Origin: Lomentospora prolificans
Taxonomy: Eukaryota > Ascomycota > Sordariomycetes > Microascales > Microascaceae
NCBI GenBank assembly: GCA_029532625.1
Contig: JARFXM010000003.1
Location: 3,410,001 to 3,474,000 of the forward strand
DNA length: 64,000 nt
Direction: 5' to 3'
The notes under the pieces are model-generated. The model saw only the letters and a list, made by a program, of their open reading frames with translations, had not been told where the DNA came from and did no database searches. Of the stretch, positions 43,982-55,972 are shown piece after piece. Made by a program: the position numbers and the translations under genes. Numbering within the stretch: position 1 is the stretch's first letter; each line of letters starts with the position of its first letter.

Positions 43982-46217
43982 TCATGGGTCTTGTAGTTTC
44001 ATGGGGAACTCCGGAAGAGGGAGCCGTCCATATCTTAGCTCCACCGCCCTCTCCTTGAGATAATTCCTCAGATTGTCATAAGGGGCGCCGATAATCCTGT
44101 CCTGGTATATGACCTTCACAGGGCTCCCGAGCTGCACGACGCCTTCTATAATGGCCCCAATTGTCGAAATATCGTCCTCGTCATGAGTGACCTCGAGAGT
44201 ATCGAGGTTGGGGAAGGACGCGACGAGCACAGCCAAATCCTTGATGCTACTGGGATAGGACGGTCCAGTGGGCCCCACAAACCAACTTACGTGAAAAGGC
44301 TCGCGCCCTAGGAAGAGAGAAAGGGACCGAAGAGATTTACATCCCCTCAGCCAGTCGAATTGGTCCAAATAATTCCGGTCCTGAGTCTTCAGATAGACCC
44401 TCGTGGCCAGGGTGCGCAAGCTTCCCGACGCGACAGCCTCCTCAACGCCTTGCCGTATGCATTTGATGCCCGCCACTGCCGGGTGGGTGTTGTCACCGCA
44501 GAACAAAGGTAGGTACATGTGTTGAAGTTTGGATAAGGCACCTTCGGTACCCTGTATCGGCAGATCTTGGGGAGCAAAGCCTGTCATGATTTCCTCGGGT
44601 GGGCCTTGATGCACATCCCCAAGACGGTGAAGAATGCGGATATGGTTGAGAGGCGCCCCCACGAACGGCCAATACACCCCCGGGCCGACGACGAGGCACC
44701 TCAATGTGGGCCAAGGGGATGGAGGGGGTGGGTTGTTTGCATCCCGCGGTCGCACGACGCAATGGGATACATCGAGCCATAGCTGCTCTAGCTTCGGGGC
44801 TTTCTCCCATAAAACGGGTAACTCAACTAACTGCGCGTGACGTGCCCCCATCGTGCTTCGAGCGATGGTAACTTTGATCGTCTCCACAATTTTCAAGTAT
44901 TTCAAATTTTCCATCCGAGGCCACGATGGGCCAAAGTTGACATGGTCTGAGGTAATGCAAACCATTTGGAGGTGGTTTACATTTCGTTTAAGTATATCTG
45001 TTAAGAGGCGGTTTGTGTCGCTAGGTCCAGGCACACTATGCTTCTGGAACATATGAGACTTGATAGTAAGGTTAGTCAAGCTAGAGAGCGGCCAAGTAGC
45101 GCGCGAAAGTCCATCGCCGCCGTTCACTGGGGAGCCCTCGAGATCCAAGCGCGTCATCTTTCGCGAGCCCATTAGTAGAGCTGGGAACTTCGTTTCGAAG
45201 TTGAACTTATTGGTGTTGGTGATCGTCAAGGATCGAATATCGTTGCCACTATACTTGACAATCCGACGGACAGAATTGAGACCAGCGACAGACCGGGCTT
45301 TAGGCTCGAAACGTACTGTCCTCCATAAGATTGGTTGCCCGGACAGAGAACGAAACCACCGCTTCGACACGGGCAGACACGCGCTATACCAGAATTAGGA
45401 ACCAGTTCTCCGAAAACTGGGTAATATTATATCGCACCTTAACTGTCGTGTATTAAACTGGAGAAATATACTTTCCACAATCTCTGCAGGGAGCTGTATC
45501 GGATCCTGTTTGTAGAGTTTGGAGTGTAAAGGCTGTCTAACTGAGAGGAGTTTCTACGGATTGTGTCAACAGGGGGGACATTTTGTGGCCAAGGGAGAGA
45601 TACGCACTTTAAATCTATCGTCCTCAGCCATGCCGTGTCTTCGACCCACCTGGACTCCAGCACAATAGATCTGCCAAGCGAGGACGTGGTTACCTTGCCG
45701 CCGTGCGACCTTTCCAAGCCGTAGGTAAGCCTAGAGCGCTGTTAGCTGGAGCCGCTGCACAACTAGCCTCCACCGTCTGTAAAGTAGCTAGACACAGATA
45801 GGGGCACACGCGCACCTCAAGCCTAAGGGGGTAGAGTTCAAGAGCCCATTCGGCATCGCGCCTCGCCTGCTCTAGCTTATCGAGCGCGTCGTAGCAGCCT
45901 GAGCGATAGTCGAGAGCCTGGTTGTGTAGAGAGTCATCGCACCTCGAGAAAATGCGCCCGGGAGCGTCACATTTACAGGATCTCATGATCTCCTCGACCA
46001 GGCCATATGCTTGGCCCCGATGTGGGCCATCATCATAGTTCTTGCAAGTGCATTTGGCCCGAGTCCGATCACCTGAAAGTTGGGCGCAAGGACAAGAGTT
46101 GATGACCTGACTGAAAAACACGACTCCGTGCTTGTACCGTTGGGATTGATAGGCTTCTCGGCCACGCTCAAGGGCGGCTTTCCGCGCAGTAGCTGACGGC
46201 GGGCCGTCCCGGGGCAT
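43982..46217 (-). CDS. TPR / F-box / leucine-rich repeat protein (Pof3/Dia2-like)
   Basis: Predicted CDS complement(join(43982..45383,45438..45553,45608..45730,45816..46217)), 680 aa; all four exons join in phase with GTGCG donors and TAG acceptors. Residues 10-165 form TPR-like helices (AALERGREAYQSQRYKHGV, DKLEQARRDAEWALELYP, LRLGKVARRQGNHVLAWQIY). They are interrupted by a cysteine-rich loop (CPC, CTC, CKC). An F-box follows at about 193-238 (DPIQLPAEIVESIFLQF, CLPVSKRWFRSL, LWRTV), then leucine-rich repeats. The order TPR-F-box-LRR is that of Pof3 and Dia2, SCF ubiquitin-ligase receptors tied to genome stability. Orthology is uncertain because fungi have several such proteins. Some splice sites could differ. 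Confidence 0.78.
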
Positions 46218-46715
46218 CGCAATTTCCCCCCTGTATCAATGAACTCGGGATATAGATAGGAATATGACGAGATGAGATACACTTAGGGAAAGATAGTACG
46301 AGGGGCATTTCTTATTCCCGGGTACGAACTGGTCGTGTTTCGCGTGATATTACCAGCCGCCCGTCAACGAGATGTTGAGGGATCCAGGTGCGGCCCACCA
46401 TAACGCGGACCCACGTGATGCCTACTGTGGGGCCTGCCCAGGAAACAGAACAGGCACACAGGTTCATACTGAAGGTACTTCTCAGCATGCGATCCAACAT
46501 CGCAGTCGGAGCAGCGAAAGTGAAAGGGAATTATAAGCTCGGAATATTATAAAAAGCAATGCTAGAAAGCCATAATACCAATATGCAACTAGAGGTATCA
46601 AGTCATCATCATGAAATAGAACACATAAGCAAAATGATCGCAACCCAATCCCGAACCCGCCGCTATTTCCCACTCTACATCAGCCGCAATAAACCCAAAC
46701 GAATCGTGATTTCAT
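46218..46715. other. spacer between tandem minus-strand genes
   Basis: This should hold the 3' UTR of the ADIP-domain gene and the promoter of the F-box gene. No coding feature is seen. Confidence 0.5.
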
Positions 46716-49178
46716 TCACTTAGCTGGTGACGCGGCTACGTTTCCAGAGATGAGACTCTCTAGCTCCCAAGGGCTCAGGGTACTTCTTCTCCTCGAAGCC
46801 ACCTTGCTAGCTCTCTTCTCCCTCTTCCTCTTAGGAGGAGCTTCAGACTCTCCAGCATCACCCGCTTCGTCTCCTCGCTTCTCTGGAGCCTCTCCGTGCT
46901 GTACAGGATCCTTCTTCACTGGATCAACACTTCCTTGTGCAGTCTTAACGGGCATTTCCGCCTCATCGGCCGGCGCCGGCGCAAGATCAGGCTTACGCTT
47001 AGCCATCCGCGCGGCCTTCAGCTTGGCCCTCACCCTGGCAGCATCGGCTTCTCGCTCCGAAGCGGCTAATTTAGCCGCTATAGCGGCCATCGTGAGAGGG
47101 CTCTGCTGCGGGGCGGGATCCACGAGTCGCTTCATGGGAAGGATAGGAAGGCGAGAATTCACACGCTTAGTGGAAGACTGGGCCGGTGTAGGGACCCCCT
47201 TATGTTGTGCTTGCTCTACCGGACTATTGGACTTCTTCGCGGTTGAGGCCCTCGTTTCCCTTGAAGTCGCAGTAACCGGCCTTACAGGTCGGGATGCTAC
47301 GACCTCCCTCGGCCTTGTGGTCGGAGCCTGTCGTGGTTTCGCCGCGGTAGTCCTGGTTCGTGTCTGCGTCGGCTTTTTCGAAGGGCTGTCAAGGAGGAGA
47401 CTGTCCAAGGATGACGCCGAGGAATCAAGTTCAGCATCCTTTGTCGCCGCTTCCTCGGCTCGGGCAGCGTTTATGGATGCGGTAACCGTACGAATATGTG
47501 GCCGTTCTGTGGTAGGCTCTTTTCGCAACCATCCCGACTGGGGCTCGGGTGTCCCCGCGAGGAGTTCGCACGTCTCATCCTTCGCAATCTTAGCATACTC
47601 GATCGACTTTGACCGCGCCCGCGGCTCATTTAAGGTGCCACGGTTGCCCGCGGATTCGGAGTCCTTAAGGGGACTCAGTTGTGGGGGGACAGGTAGCGGG
47701 GAAGAGTCCACCTGGACATGGCTCGGTTGGATGATAGCTGCAGACTGTTCCAAAATCTGGACGTTGGGCTCGTCGACGTCATAATCTTCGATGTTGACGC
47801 CGTCGTCGTAGACGCTAGATTCGCTATCACTGTCATCCTCTCGTACATCTAGGTGGTTGTGATAAGTAGGAGCGGTTTCATAAGTGGGTACTGGACAAGG
47901 TGAGGTCGCCACTACATGCTCCTCAGTCGACCTGACCACATCAACGGCCTCCTCCTCCTCCTCCTCCTCCTCCTCCTCCTCTTGTACCGCGGGAAGACGG
48001 AGATCCATGCCGTAGGTAGTCTCCTCAACGTCCTTGACTCGGACAGGACTGAGGCGAAGACCCATTTTGAGCTCTTCTTCGTTGACTGGCCTTCCGTTAG
48101 AAGCCATTCGCCTCCTCCAACCATCAATGAGGTGGACCGCCTCTTTCCACCTTGTCTCCATCTTTGTCCAACCATCACGCAGGCGGCTGATTTCCTCCTC
48201 ACGCGTGACGACTTCTTCAAGCGGCACAAATGACGGGTTCGTAAGAATTGTGCGTAAGTGGTCGAGGATGTTTTTGAGATCAGACTCAAGCTCGCTCACA
48301 CCAGCAATCACACTGACGGCATGATCGTCGCCCTCCACGACACCGCGTTCCCAACCGCTCATCGTCTTCAAATCGTCCCTCAATCGTCGGAGGTGGAAAA
48401 GGAGCTTCTCGTTCTCTTCGCTCAAGCCCTTGGCTAGCTCCGTCAGGAATTCATTTGTTTCGCTACGGAGGTCGTAGCCGTCATTTGCCGTGCTGCCCGC
48501 CTGACTTGGAGAGCCTTTCTCCAGGCCCACATCGCCGGTAACATTGATAACGGCGATGGCGGGGTTCTTCACGGCACCGCGTGATCTTGTTGCCTCATTG
48601 AGCTGCTTTTTCAGCGTGTCGATTTGGCGATCCCGGCGTCTCACCTCTGTGGCACATGAAGCGCGTGTTTGCGCGACGAGAGACTTGGCACGTGCGACCT
48701 CTTCTTTAAGGCCGCGGACGGTCGCTTCGACGCTCTTGAGCTGCGTGCGTAGAGCGGATTCCGAGGCTTCGGCGAGGTTTAGTTTTCGCTCCGTTTCGGC
48801 GAATTTTTCCGTTAGGCGCGTGAGGTCGTTCGTTTGCCGCAAGCCGTCCGCGCGGAGTGTGCGCATCGCCACGGAGAGAGATTCTCGTTGCTCGGCATCT
48901 CGCTAAAGATAGATGCAAAGTTAGACATGTCCTTCACATCCGCCGTTTACGAAACGCAGGCGTGGAGAACATCGGGTCGCCCGTCATCCACTCACATCTC
49001 TACGCAGGATCAAATCGTTGACGATGCCCATGATCCTGGCCATGGTCGCCGCCGTGCCTCCTTCATTATTTCCGGGATTAGAGAAGTCGAGGGTCTCGTC
49101 GTCGCGTAAGAGACCCCGCGAAAGAAGTTGGTTGTTTATATACAGCGACGCCGTGCGGAGATTCTCCGTGTCCGCCAT
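46716..49178 (-). CDS. ADIP (afadin/alpha-actinin-binding) coiled-coil protein, Msd1/SSX2IP type
   Basis: Predicted CDS complement(join(46716..48902,48996..49178)), 789 aa; a 93-nt intron (GTGAGT...TTAG) joins LILRRD to RDAEQRE. The N-terminus (ENLRTASLYINNQLLSRGL, ARIMGIVNDLILRRD) and the following coiled coil (about 60-170) are the signature of the ADIP domain. Proteins of this type in other eukaryotes anchor microtubules at spindle poles or centrosomes (Msd1, SSX2IP), and Aspergillus relatives are annotated as NIMA-interacting; a spindle-pole role is inferred. A second helical stretch spans about 190-310. Eleven Glu codons in a row are encoded by a GAG repeat at 47949-47981. The rest is disordered, ending in a basic Lys/Arg-rich tail (PKRKREKRASK). 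It is tandem with the F-box gene and divergent from the gene at 50888. Confidence 0.82.
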
Positions 49179-50887
49179 GTCGCGGGGTACTGCTAGAGCA
49201 GATTGCTAGGGTTAGGCTTGGAGTACGCGAGGAGAAAGGAGGTCCGACTCCCTCATAGTCGAGGTTCGTTACTAAGTCGCCGCGATGAAGTGAATTCAAT
49301 TGAGGTCTGAAAACTGGCGACGAAGCCTGATTACTTTGCAGAAACGGAGTGTGTGTGGGCCGTGTGAACGACACATGAGTCCCAACCTGCATCTATAGCT
49401 AGGGTTGTATACACAACATTGTGTCCATTTGGTTGTTCTTTGTAAGGTTACTTGGTCTCCAGAGCAACGGAAAACTGAGTCAGCATCCGTCGAAACTCGT
49501 GCCGGGAATCCACCCCGTTGTACTTTAGTACCCGCCACCATCAACCAATTGATCAACCATGACCTTCAGGGCCGGGCTCAGTGCCTAACCCGAAGAATAT
49601 TACAAAAGTAACGGGTAGTGCACAACGTCATGAGAAAATTGCGGTTGACTGTACATGTACGGGGAAATGTCAAGCAAACATCTGCAACAGGGCGCCTACA
49701 CTTTCCCCGGGCCAATTTATCTTGAACCGCAAGTTTGGGTATTTCTCCTCATTGCCAAGGGCTTGTATCTAATCGCATTCACCCTTGGAAGCTAGTGAGT
49801 GGAGTGGACACAGTGGGCTTTGCGATTTAGTAAACGGCCATTCATGGACCAGAAAAGCGCGACACCGGCCATTCTCCTGGCCCAACTTTCTCACAGCCGC
49901 AGCCTATGACGATGCAGTTAGAGCGTCGGCCGGTCTCAACCCCCAAAGATGCGACACACTTGGCGAGGCTCTGTAACCTCCACATCAGCGGCATGCACCC
50001 GGCCCAGTATTCACGCGGGGTGTCTGGCCCGGAGCGACATGGTTTCAAGTGAAGTGCTTAGTATTGGTCGGTGCCGCGTTGGCGGCTCAAACTCACAACG
50101 TCTATCTCCCGCAAGCGCAAGGACACCATGGTCATCGTAACGCCGAGCAACTAGAAGAGATGCACACTAGCTTCCCTAATGGTTTTCTGCCCATGGTGGC
50201 CTAGTGCTTTTTCTTTTTTTTTTTCTTTTTTTTTTTTGTTTTGCAATGATGATCACGGTGTCCCCCTTCTTCTACTCTTTATTGGCTGGCCATTATCTTC
50301 CAATGCCAGCCCTACACCCGCTGCTCCGAGAATGGCAAGGCCAGTGAGGTGTTACAGCGATCTCACCTTTTGATCACTTCGTGCCTGTTGCGCCTCGTGT
50401 TCTCGACAAGGATGGAATAGCCCACAACCAGCTGCTCCTCCCCGGTCTCTGAATATCAGGGTGCCGACTCGGTTGACTTGACCTTTGTTGTGAGGAACAG
50501 CGAAAGCGTACTTGCCTGGAATGGCTTGTCAGTTCTCAATATTGGGCCCGTGTGGCGGAAATATGGCTCCTCCCTACGCGGGCACACGCACCAAATACCC
50601 GGAGCTTGAATCTCGGAACAGGGCTCACTGCGGCGGGTTATTGAATGGTGAGAAGTCGCCAATTTGCACATTGCAACACCGGTTTTGACGCCAGCGGTGT
50701 CGCGTGTGCACCTTACAACTAGCGACTTTAAGCCAAAGTACCATTCCGCCTTGAATATCGGCTTTGCAGACTCCAAAAGAGCCGCCGCCTTGGGAACAGA
50801 GGTGAATATATACCGTATATCCTCGCCTGCTGGGTGCACATCAATGGACGAGTGCCCTTCCCCTGTCCTCCGGAATTTGTAATCACC
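49179..50887. other. divergent promoter region
   Basis: This 1.7-kb spacer lies between the ADIP gene (minus) and an F-box-like gene (plus). It has a T-rich tract at 50208-50242. Minus-strand frames such as 50456-50839 have no family resemblance. Confidence 0.5.
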
Positions 50888-52895
50888 ATGAATCTCTACA
50901 ATATGCCCGTCGAGATTATGCTATTTATGGTCGACTTCTTCGATCCAGATGACGTTTTCCACCTTGGTTTGACATGCAAGGCACTTGTATATCTCGTAAA
51001 TGACAGGCACGTCTGTCGTCGAATACTCCTTGTAAGTTTCCAGCATCCCCCCCAGGGGAATCATTGTTGACAGCGAAGCAAAGAGATGGGCCAAGTTTTC
51101 CCCAGAGGCTCTCCAAGCTCAGAAGGATGGCGATTACTCCAGAGCCTTCAGGACAATTTGGAAGCGTCGGAGGGCAATCACCATGGCTGAGCCGTACACC
51201 GCCGCGATCGTGGCAGAGGCGGACTGCTATATATACACAAACGGGGTGCTGTGTTACACGACAAATCGATCTCAGCTTAGAGTGAGAAATCTTCGGAGAT
51301 CGTCCGCGTACGAAGTTGTCATCAACGTTCGGGCTATGCTCGCCTCGGTCCCTGGAGACCTTTTCAACTTCAAACAGTTTAGATTCTATCCCATCTACTA
51401 CGCCGCCGGGATTCTTTCTTGCATATATTCAAGCAATCAGACCGGAACGACTGTCTTACTAGTTTTAAGACCTGCGACCTCCGAAATAATCACAACCCGT
51501 GTGGTAGAACGCCACCCAAAAGTGATTGTACGGAACACGGACGAGTTTCTACTCTTTTTTGTGTCAGCACCTTGGGGAGGGGAGAGAAGTTGCCGCTGGC
51601 ATATCTACCAACTAGATATTGAGAATCGCGAGTGGTTTCCGGAAATAGTCCTGGAGGACTTTCGCGGAAAAGATATAGATTGCGAAATCTGCTTCGAAAT
51701 TATAGATGAATACCTATACGCCGTGTCCGCTCACTTGGCGCTCGACGAACCAGAAAGCGACGACGCATCCATCGGCGGAGTATATCACGCTCTACGATTC
51801 CCGATAGGCCGCCGACAGCTATATCAATTTTATCCAGAAGGCGATCTCCCTCAGGCTACCTGGGAGTACCTTTACTCATCCGAGCTAGAGGATTTTCGGT
51901 GGAAATGGATGCAAATCGGGAAGAATGAATCCTCTGGTGTCCCTACCGTTGTTGAAATACGCCGGGAGTTTCTAGCAAACGGTTACCATAACCGCCGTTC
52001 CTGCTATAAGAGGGAGCTAAAATTCGATGGCTCCGCTGGTGCCGCATCAAATGACCCGCCCTCCAGAAGTGTCGAGATTCAACACGATAGTCTAGGTGGC
52101 CTTCATGACGCTGTGCCAAATGAACCGGCTTTCACAGATGACAGAGACTTCGATGCCATACACAGGGAATCAAGCATTCATGGTGAGCCCTATTACCAGC
52201 CAGGGATTTTGTTGCCAAGTATCAAGTCAGATCTATCCGCAACTTCGGAGACTGTTGGTCAGGTCAATCCTGGAGCAGCCCTAGGTTCAACCCCGACTAC
52301 GCATCACGGCGATACCTCTGAAACTATCCCGAATTTCCCCTATCACCAGTGTTTCGTCCGCTCATACTTTCCGTCTTGCGACAGCTTCGTTGATATGGTC
52401 AGTCCTGTGCTTCGCCATACTACAGCACCGCAAGAACTGAGACTAAGAATCATGTCGAGGAAGACGGCCGCTTGCACATGGGGTTACGACTTCCATAGCG
52501 AAGGGTGCACATGCGGTGACGCGGAGAGTACTGTGCGATTCTGGCCGCGGGACTCGTTCCAGAAGAATGACCGTCTCTTCAGGTCCCTAGACGAGATTCT
52601 CAACCCCCCTGGTTATTCTGGCGATGTCGAGGCAACCGCAGACTACGGCTCCCTCATATACGCCGTCGCCCAGTCAGGGAACTCCTCTCGCAAAGTCCTC
52701 GTCTACATTGGTTTTGATCCCTCTGTTAATTTGTATAATCTAAGGCCATTTCATAAATCCTATACCCGGAGGCAACACAGTCGCTGTCAGAAAGAAAGAA
52801 GCCCAGCGCTGCTCCAGCTAAGCGCCTGGGCTCGGTTGGAGGACTGTCGGACTTCTAGACATCGATATCAGGAGGGGTTTCATTTTTTCGCTTAA
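50888..52895 (+). CDS. F-box-like protein, fungal family
   Basis: Predicted CDS join(50888..51031,51084..52895), 651 aa. The N-terminus is F-box-like (MPVEIMLFMVDFFDPDDVFHLGLTCKAL). It is followed by a region with the pattern SPEALQAQKDGDYSRAFRTI, FKRR-type basic residues and YTAAIVAEADCYIYTNGVLC, which I recall from fungal F-box proteins. The body may form a beta-propeller-like scaffold; no named domain is seen. F-box proteins usually pair with Skp1 in SCF ligases. The intron is the weak point. The donor GTAAGT at 51032 is clear, but the obvious CAG at 51073 gives the wrong phase, while AAAG at 51083 restores it. That site lies 13 nt past a TTGAC branch-like motif. The gene is convergent with rvs167. 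Confidence 0.65.
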
Positions 52896-53436
52896 AAAAG
52901 CTAGAAGCAGGAATAGCGCTGATTCAAATAGTGTATCTAAGACGCATACAAGATTCGGGCATGTCCCAGTACCCGTAGTGGACACATACATTGAATTTTC
53001 AGAATATTCTTCGGCATGTAATGTGGACGTTTGACGAAAGCAGGGCTGCGATGCCCAACGGTGCTATCTTAATTTGTAGCCTATCTTGGCCTCCAATCCT
53101 TTATTCGAGTCTCCTGTTAACTTTGTGATCCGAACCAGAATCTGACTAACCTCTCTTTAATGCAATTCCGAGCTCAATAATCCCTCTATTCCTCAACTCC
53201 CCCTAGTTTCCCAGGGAACAAAACAAACAAAACGAGGCAAAAGGAAAAGAAGGGCTGGGGGTAAAATGCTGAAAAGAGAAAATGCAGAAGACCTATGAAG
53301 GCCAACCTTTCAGCGAGCTGTAGTAGAGCATGAATTGGTATCTACATGTAAATCCACTGAAGCTCATATTACGCCTACAAAGTGTAGACTATAAAAACTA
53401 GAAATGTGAAATCAAGTGAAAGGGGGATTGTCTTCG
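52896..53436. other. convergent 3' flanks
   Basis: This is the 3' spacer between the F-box-like gene and the rvs167 stop. Nothing is seen beyond purine-rich sequence near 53220-53290. Confidence 0.6.
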
Positions 53437-54918
53437 TTAGTTGAGCTGTACATAGTTTCCTAAGGACATGTCAGTATAAATCCCATGCGGAAGATGGTAT
53501 GGTTTGTGTACCTGGGAAGTCCCCCTGCTTGCCGTTCAGCTTTCCAGTCCACCACTCGTTGTCGTTAGAGGTTCTCTTGATGATCTGAATGATATCTCCG
53601 GCCTTAAATGATAGGTCTCCCTCCGCTTGGGCGGCAAAGTCGTACAAAGCAGTCACGGTTTCAGTCGCGGGCGTGGGAGCAGCGCTAAGACGTTTGGGCT
53701 TGGGCTTGGGAGGGGGCGGCTTCGATTTGGCGGCAACCATAGCAGCAAGTCCTGGGCTGACGGGCGCTGAAGAAAGTGGGTTCGGAGAATAGGGAGGTGG
53801 AGGGTTTTCCACAACGTCAGACTGTCGATTGTAGGCGATGCGGGGAGCAGTTGATGAAGGGCCGGCCTCTATCGCCAGAGGTTTCTTGCTGTCTTCGAGC
53901 GCGGGGCGAGCGCCATACTTGGGTGGACGTCTCTGACCCGTAGTTTTGTATTTACAGATTGATAGTTTTTCGGCCTGTTCTTGAATATCGCCACGCTTCT
54001 TGTGAAAGGCTTCCTCGACATCAAGTGTGAGATCAAAATAGCCGATGTCGCACTCCTGCATCTTGATATGAAGTGTGTAAAAGATGTTAAGTTGCATGTA
54101 GTAGAAGGACTGGAATAGCGGCTGGATGAACTCGCGCTCGAGGGTAAAGAGCCGAGGAAGCTCGTCCTTCAGGAGGTCGTTGAAGTAATTGAACTCTTGT
54201 GTTGACAGTTCTACGTCGTTCTCCGCCTTCCACATGGCCTTTTCATCCTTGGCTGTCCGATCCTTCTTATCCTGCAGTTTCTTCAGAGTCGCACGATGTC
54301 GGTCGTAGTCGAGTTTCTTGTGTTCGCGTTTCGTGACGCTCTTCCGGATTGCCTTGATGACATCAAGGAGTTCGTTGGCGGGCCGAATGATTCGACTATC
54401 GATCATTTCTAGCTCGGGTTGTAGGGTCTCTTGTAGGTCCTTCACAACAGCTTCGTACTCCTCACAGGCTCGAATGCCCTCAGGATTACCCTCAGCCTTG
54501 AAGCTGTCGGGGTCGGACATGCGGCCAGATATAGGCTTGTAAATCTCGGTCATAGCCTGGCTAAACTCGATCTGGTGGCTCAACATGCCATTTATGGCCT
54601 CGAAATATTTCTTACTTTCATCGTGAAGCCTCTTCGTTTCTTTTTCTAGTTCCTGAAATCTAAGCTCGGCGTCGGAATACACGGCATCCTTTGTATGCTC
54701 GCCGATATTGAACTTTTGTCGGAATTGTTGAGGCGCCTAGTAGAAAGAGAGCCCCAGAGTTAGCAACGAGAAGCTCGTGTCTCGAAGGGTCGCTGCAGAT
54801 CTAATGGCTTGTGACCCGCGATCATGGACAGGCCGGCCCGGGCTGGTCGGATCCGACATTAGGACATGGAGGGGGGAATTACCCGAACGACGCTCTTCTG
54901 AAAGCCTTTGAAGCTCAT
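53437..54918 (-). CDS. rvs167: Rvs167/Hob1-like BAR-SH3 amphiphysin
   Basis: Predicted CDS complement(join(53437..53459,53512..54736,54883..54918)), 427 aa. The first exon is only 12 codons (MSFKGFQKSVVR), and the last is 23 nt, completing the SH3 domain as DFPGNYVQLN. The BAR domain covers about 1-240 (APQQFRQKFNIGEHTKDA, then long coiled helices with LPRLFTLEREFIQPLFQSFYYMQ). A Pro-rich linker follows (NPPPPYSPN, KPPPPKPKPKR), and the SH3 domain is at about 371-427 (ALYDFAAQAEGDLSFKAGD, EWWTGKLNG). Rvs167-type proteins bind curved membranes and actin-patch partners during endocytic vesicle scission; usually with Rvs161. Length fits the family. Both introns (52 and 145 nt) have standard ends. 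It is divergent from nfs1. Confidence 0.93.
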
Positions 54919-55972
54919 ACTCTCGCAACAATCGTCGTGGAACAATCAAATGAGACGGTATATGGAGCGTAGATGAGGTATGCAATGCGATGGCAATGCA
55001 AAATTTAGGGTAAGCCGTTCAGGGGAATCAAGGTTTATGAGGAAGATGTCAGGAGGATAGGCACAGCTTTGGGAAATGGCTGTATTTTTAGTGATGATGG
55101 GGTATTAAGTCCCTTGGCATTTCGAGCATGACGACGATGTTGTGGCGGTGCGAGCCCAGGAGCTTGACCAACTATTACCCGTCAGCGAATAATTGCTGCC
55201 CCACATACTTCGTACCCTCGCCATGGTTACCCAAAGCTTTGCCATGAATCAGAGTCCAGTGTGGCGCTACCCTACAATGGCGGGGTGGTGGCTGATGTAA
55301 CAGACGGGTGCCCTCACTCATCAGTTGATCCCTTCTGGCTCCTGACAAACTTCGACGCGCCGACAGCGATGAGAAGGCTGTCTTCTGACTGTTTCTTCTT
55401 TCAGTGTGGGTATACTCAGGCAGCCTCTCTCCATTAATATTGAGAATTTATCTCTCAGCTGAATAATCTTCGTTTTTCGAAGCAGAATTCGAAATAGCCG
55501 ATGTTCGCTCTTGGCACATGTCGATGGCATCGCCGAGATACCCGGTGGCGATGAGGTAATACAGGGAGGCTGCTCCTCTCCTCTTGCGGGATCTAGGTGT
55601 CTCGTCTCTGGCCATGCTGTAATATATGGAGCACACATGTTCACAGGTATTTCCCACTTCCTTCCACCTCCTAAGTCGCTCGGCGTTTCCTCCGCTAGTA
55701 AAGATCCGAAGGACGCAGCATTTTTCTTACGTCAGAAAGTGCACGGACCATATCTCAAGTGAAGGAGATATCGGCCAATCAGGCGGAATTCCCGACTCTT
55801 CCCCGTCCACCGATGGATCGGTGATAGGAGAGCTTTTTGGCCATGCCTGTAGCCACAGCGAGCTAAAACCCCGGGGGGCTAAAAAAAATTCCAAGACGTA
55901 TTTCTTTCCCTTCTCTCTCCTCCATCCCCATTCACCACATCACCTCTCCATGCCACATCGTGGATCACAATC
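54919..55972. other. divergent promoter region, rvs167 / nfs1
   Basis: This 1.05-kb spacer lies between two divergent starts. Short frames here have no resemblance to known proteins. No specific element is identified. Confidence 0.55.

Noticed and set aside
46750..47784. Plus-strand 344-codon open frame
   Set aside because: It is antisense to the disordered, GC-biased part of the ADIP protein gene. It has no domain, and the opposite strand shows a consistent spliced gene.
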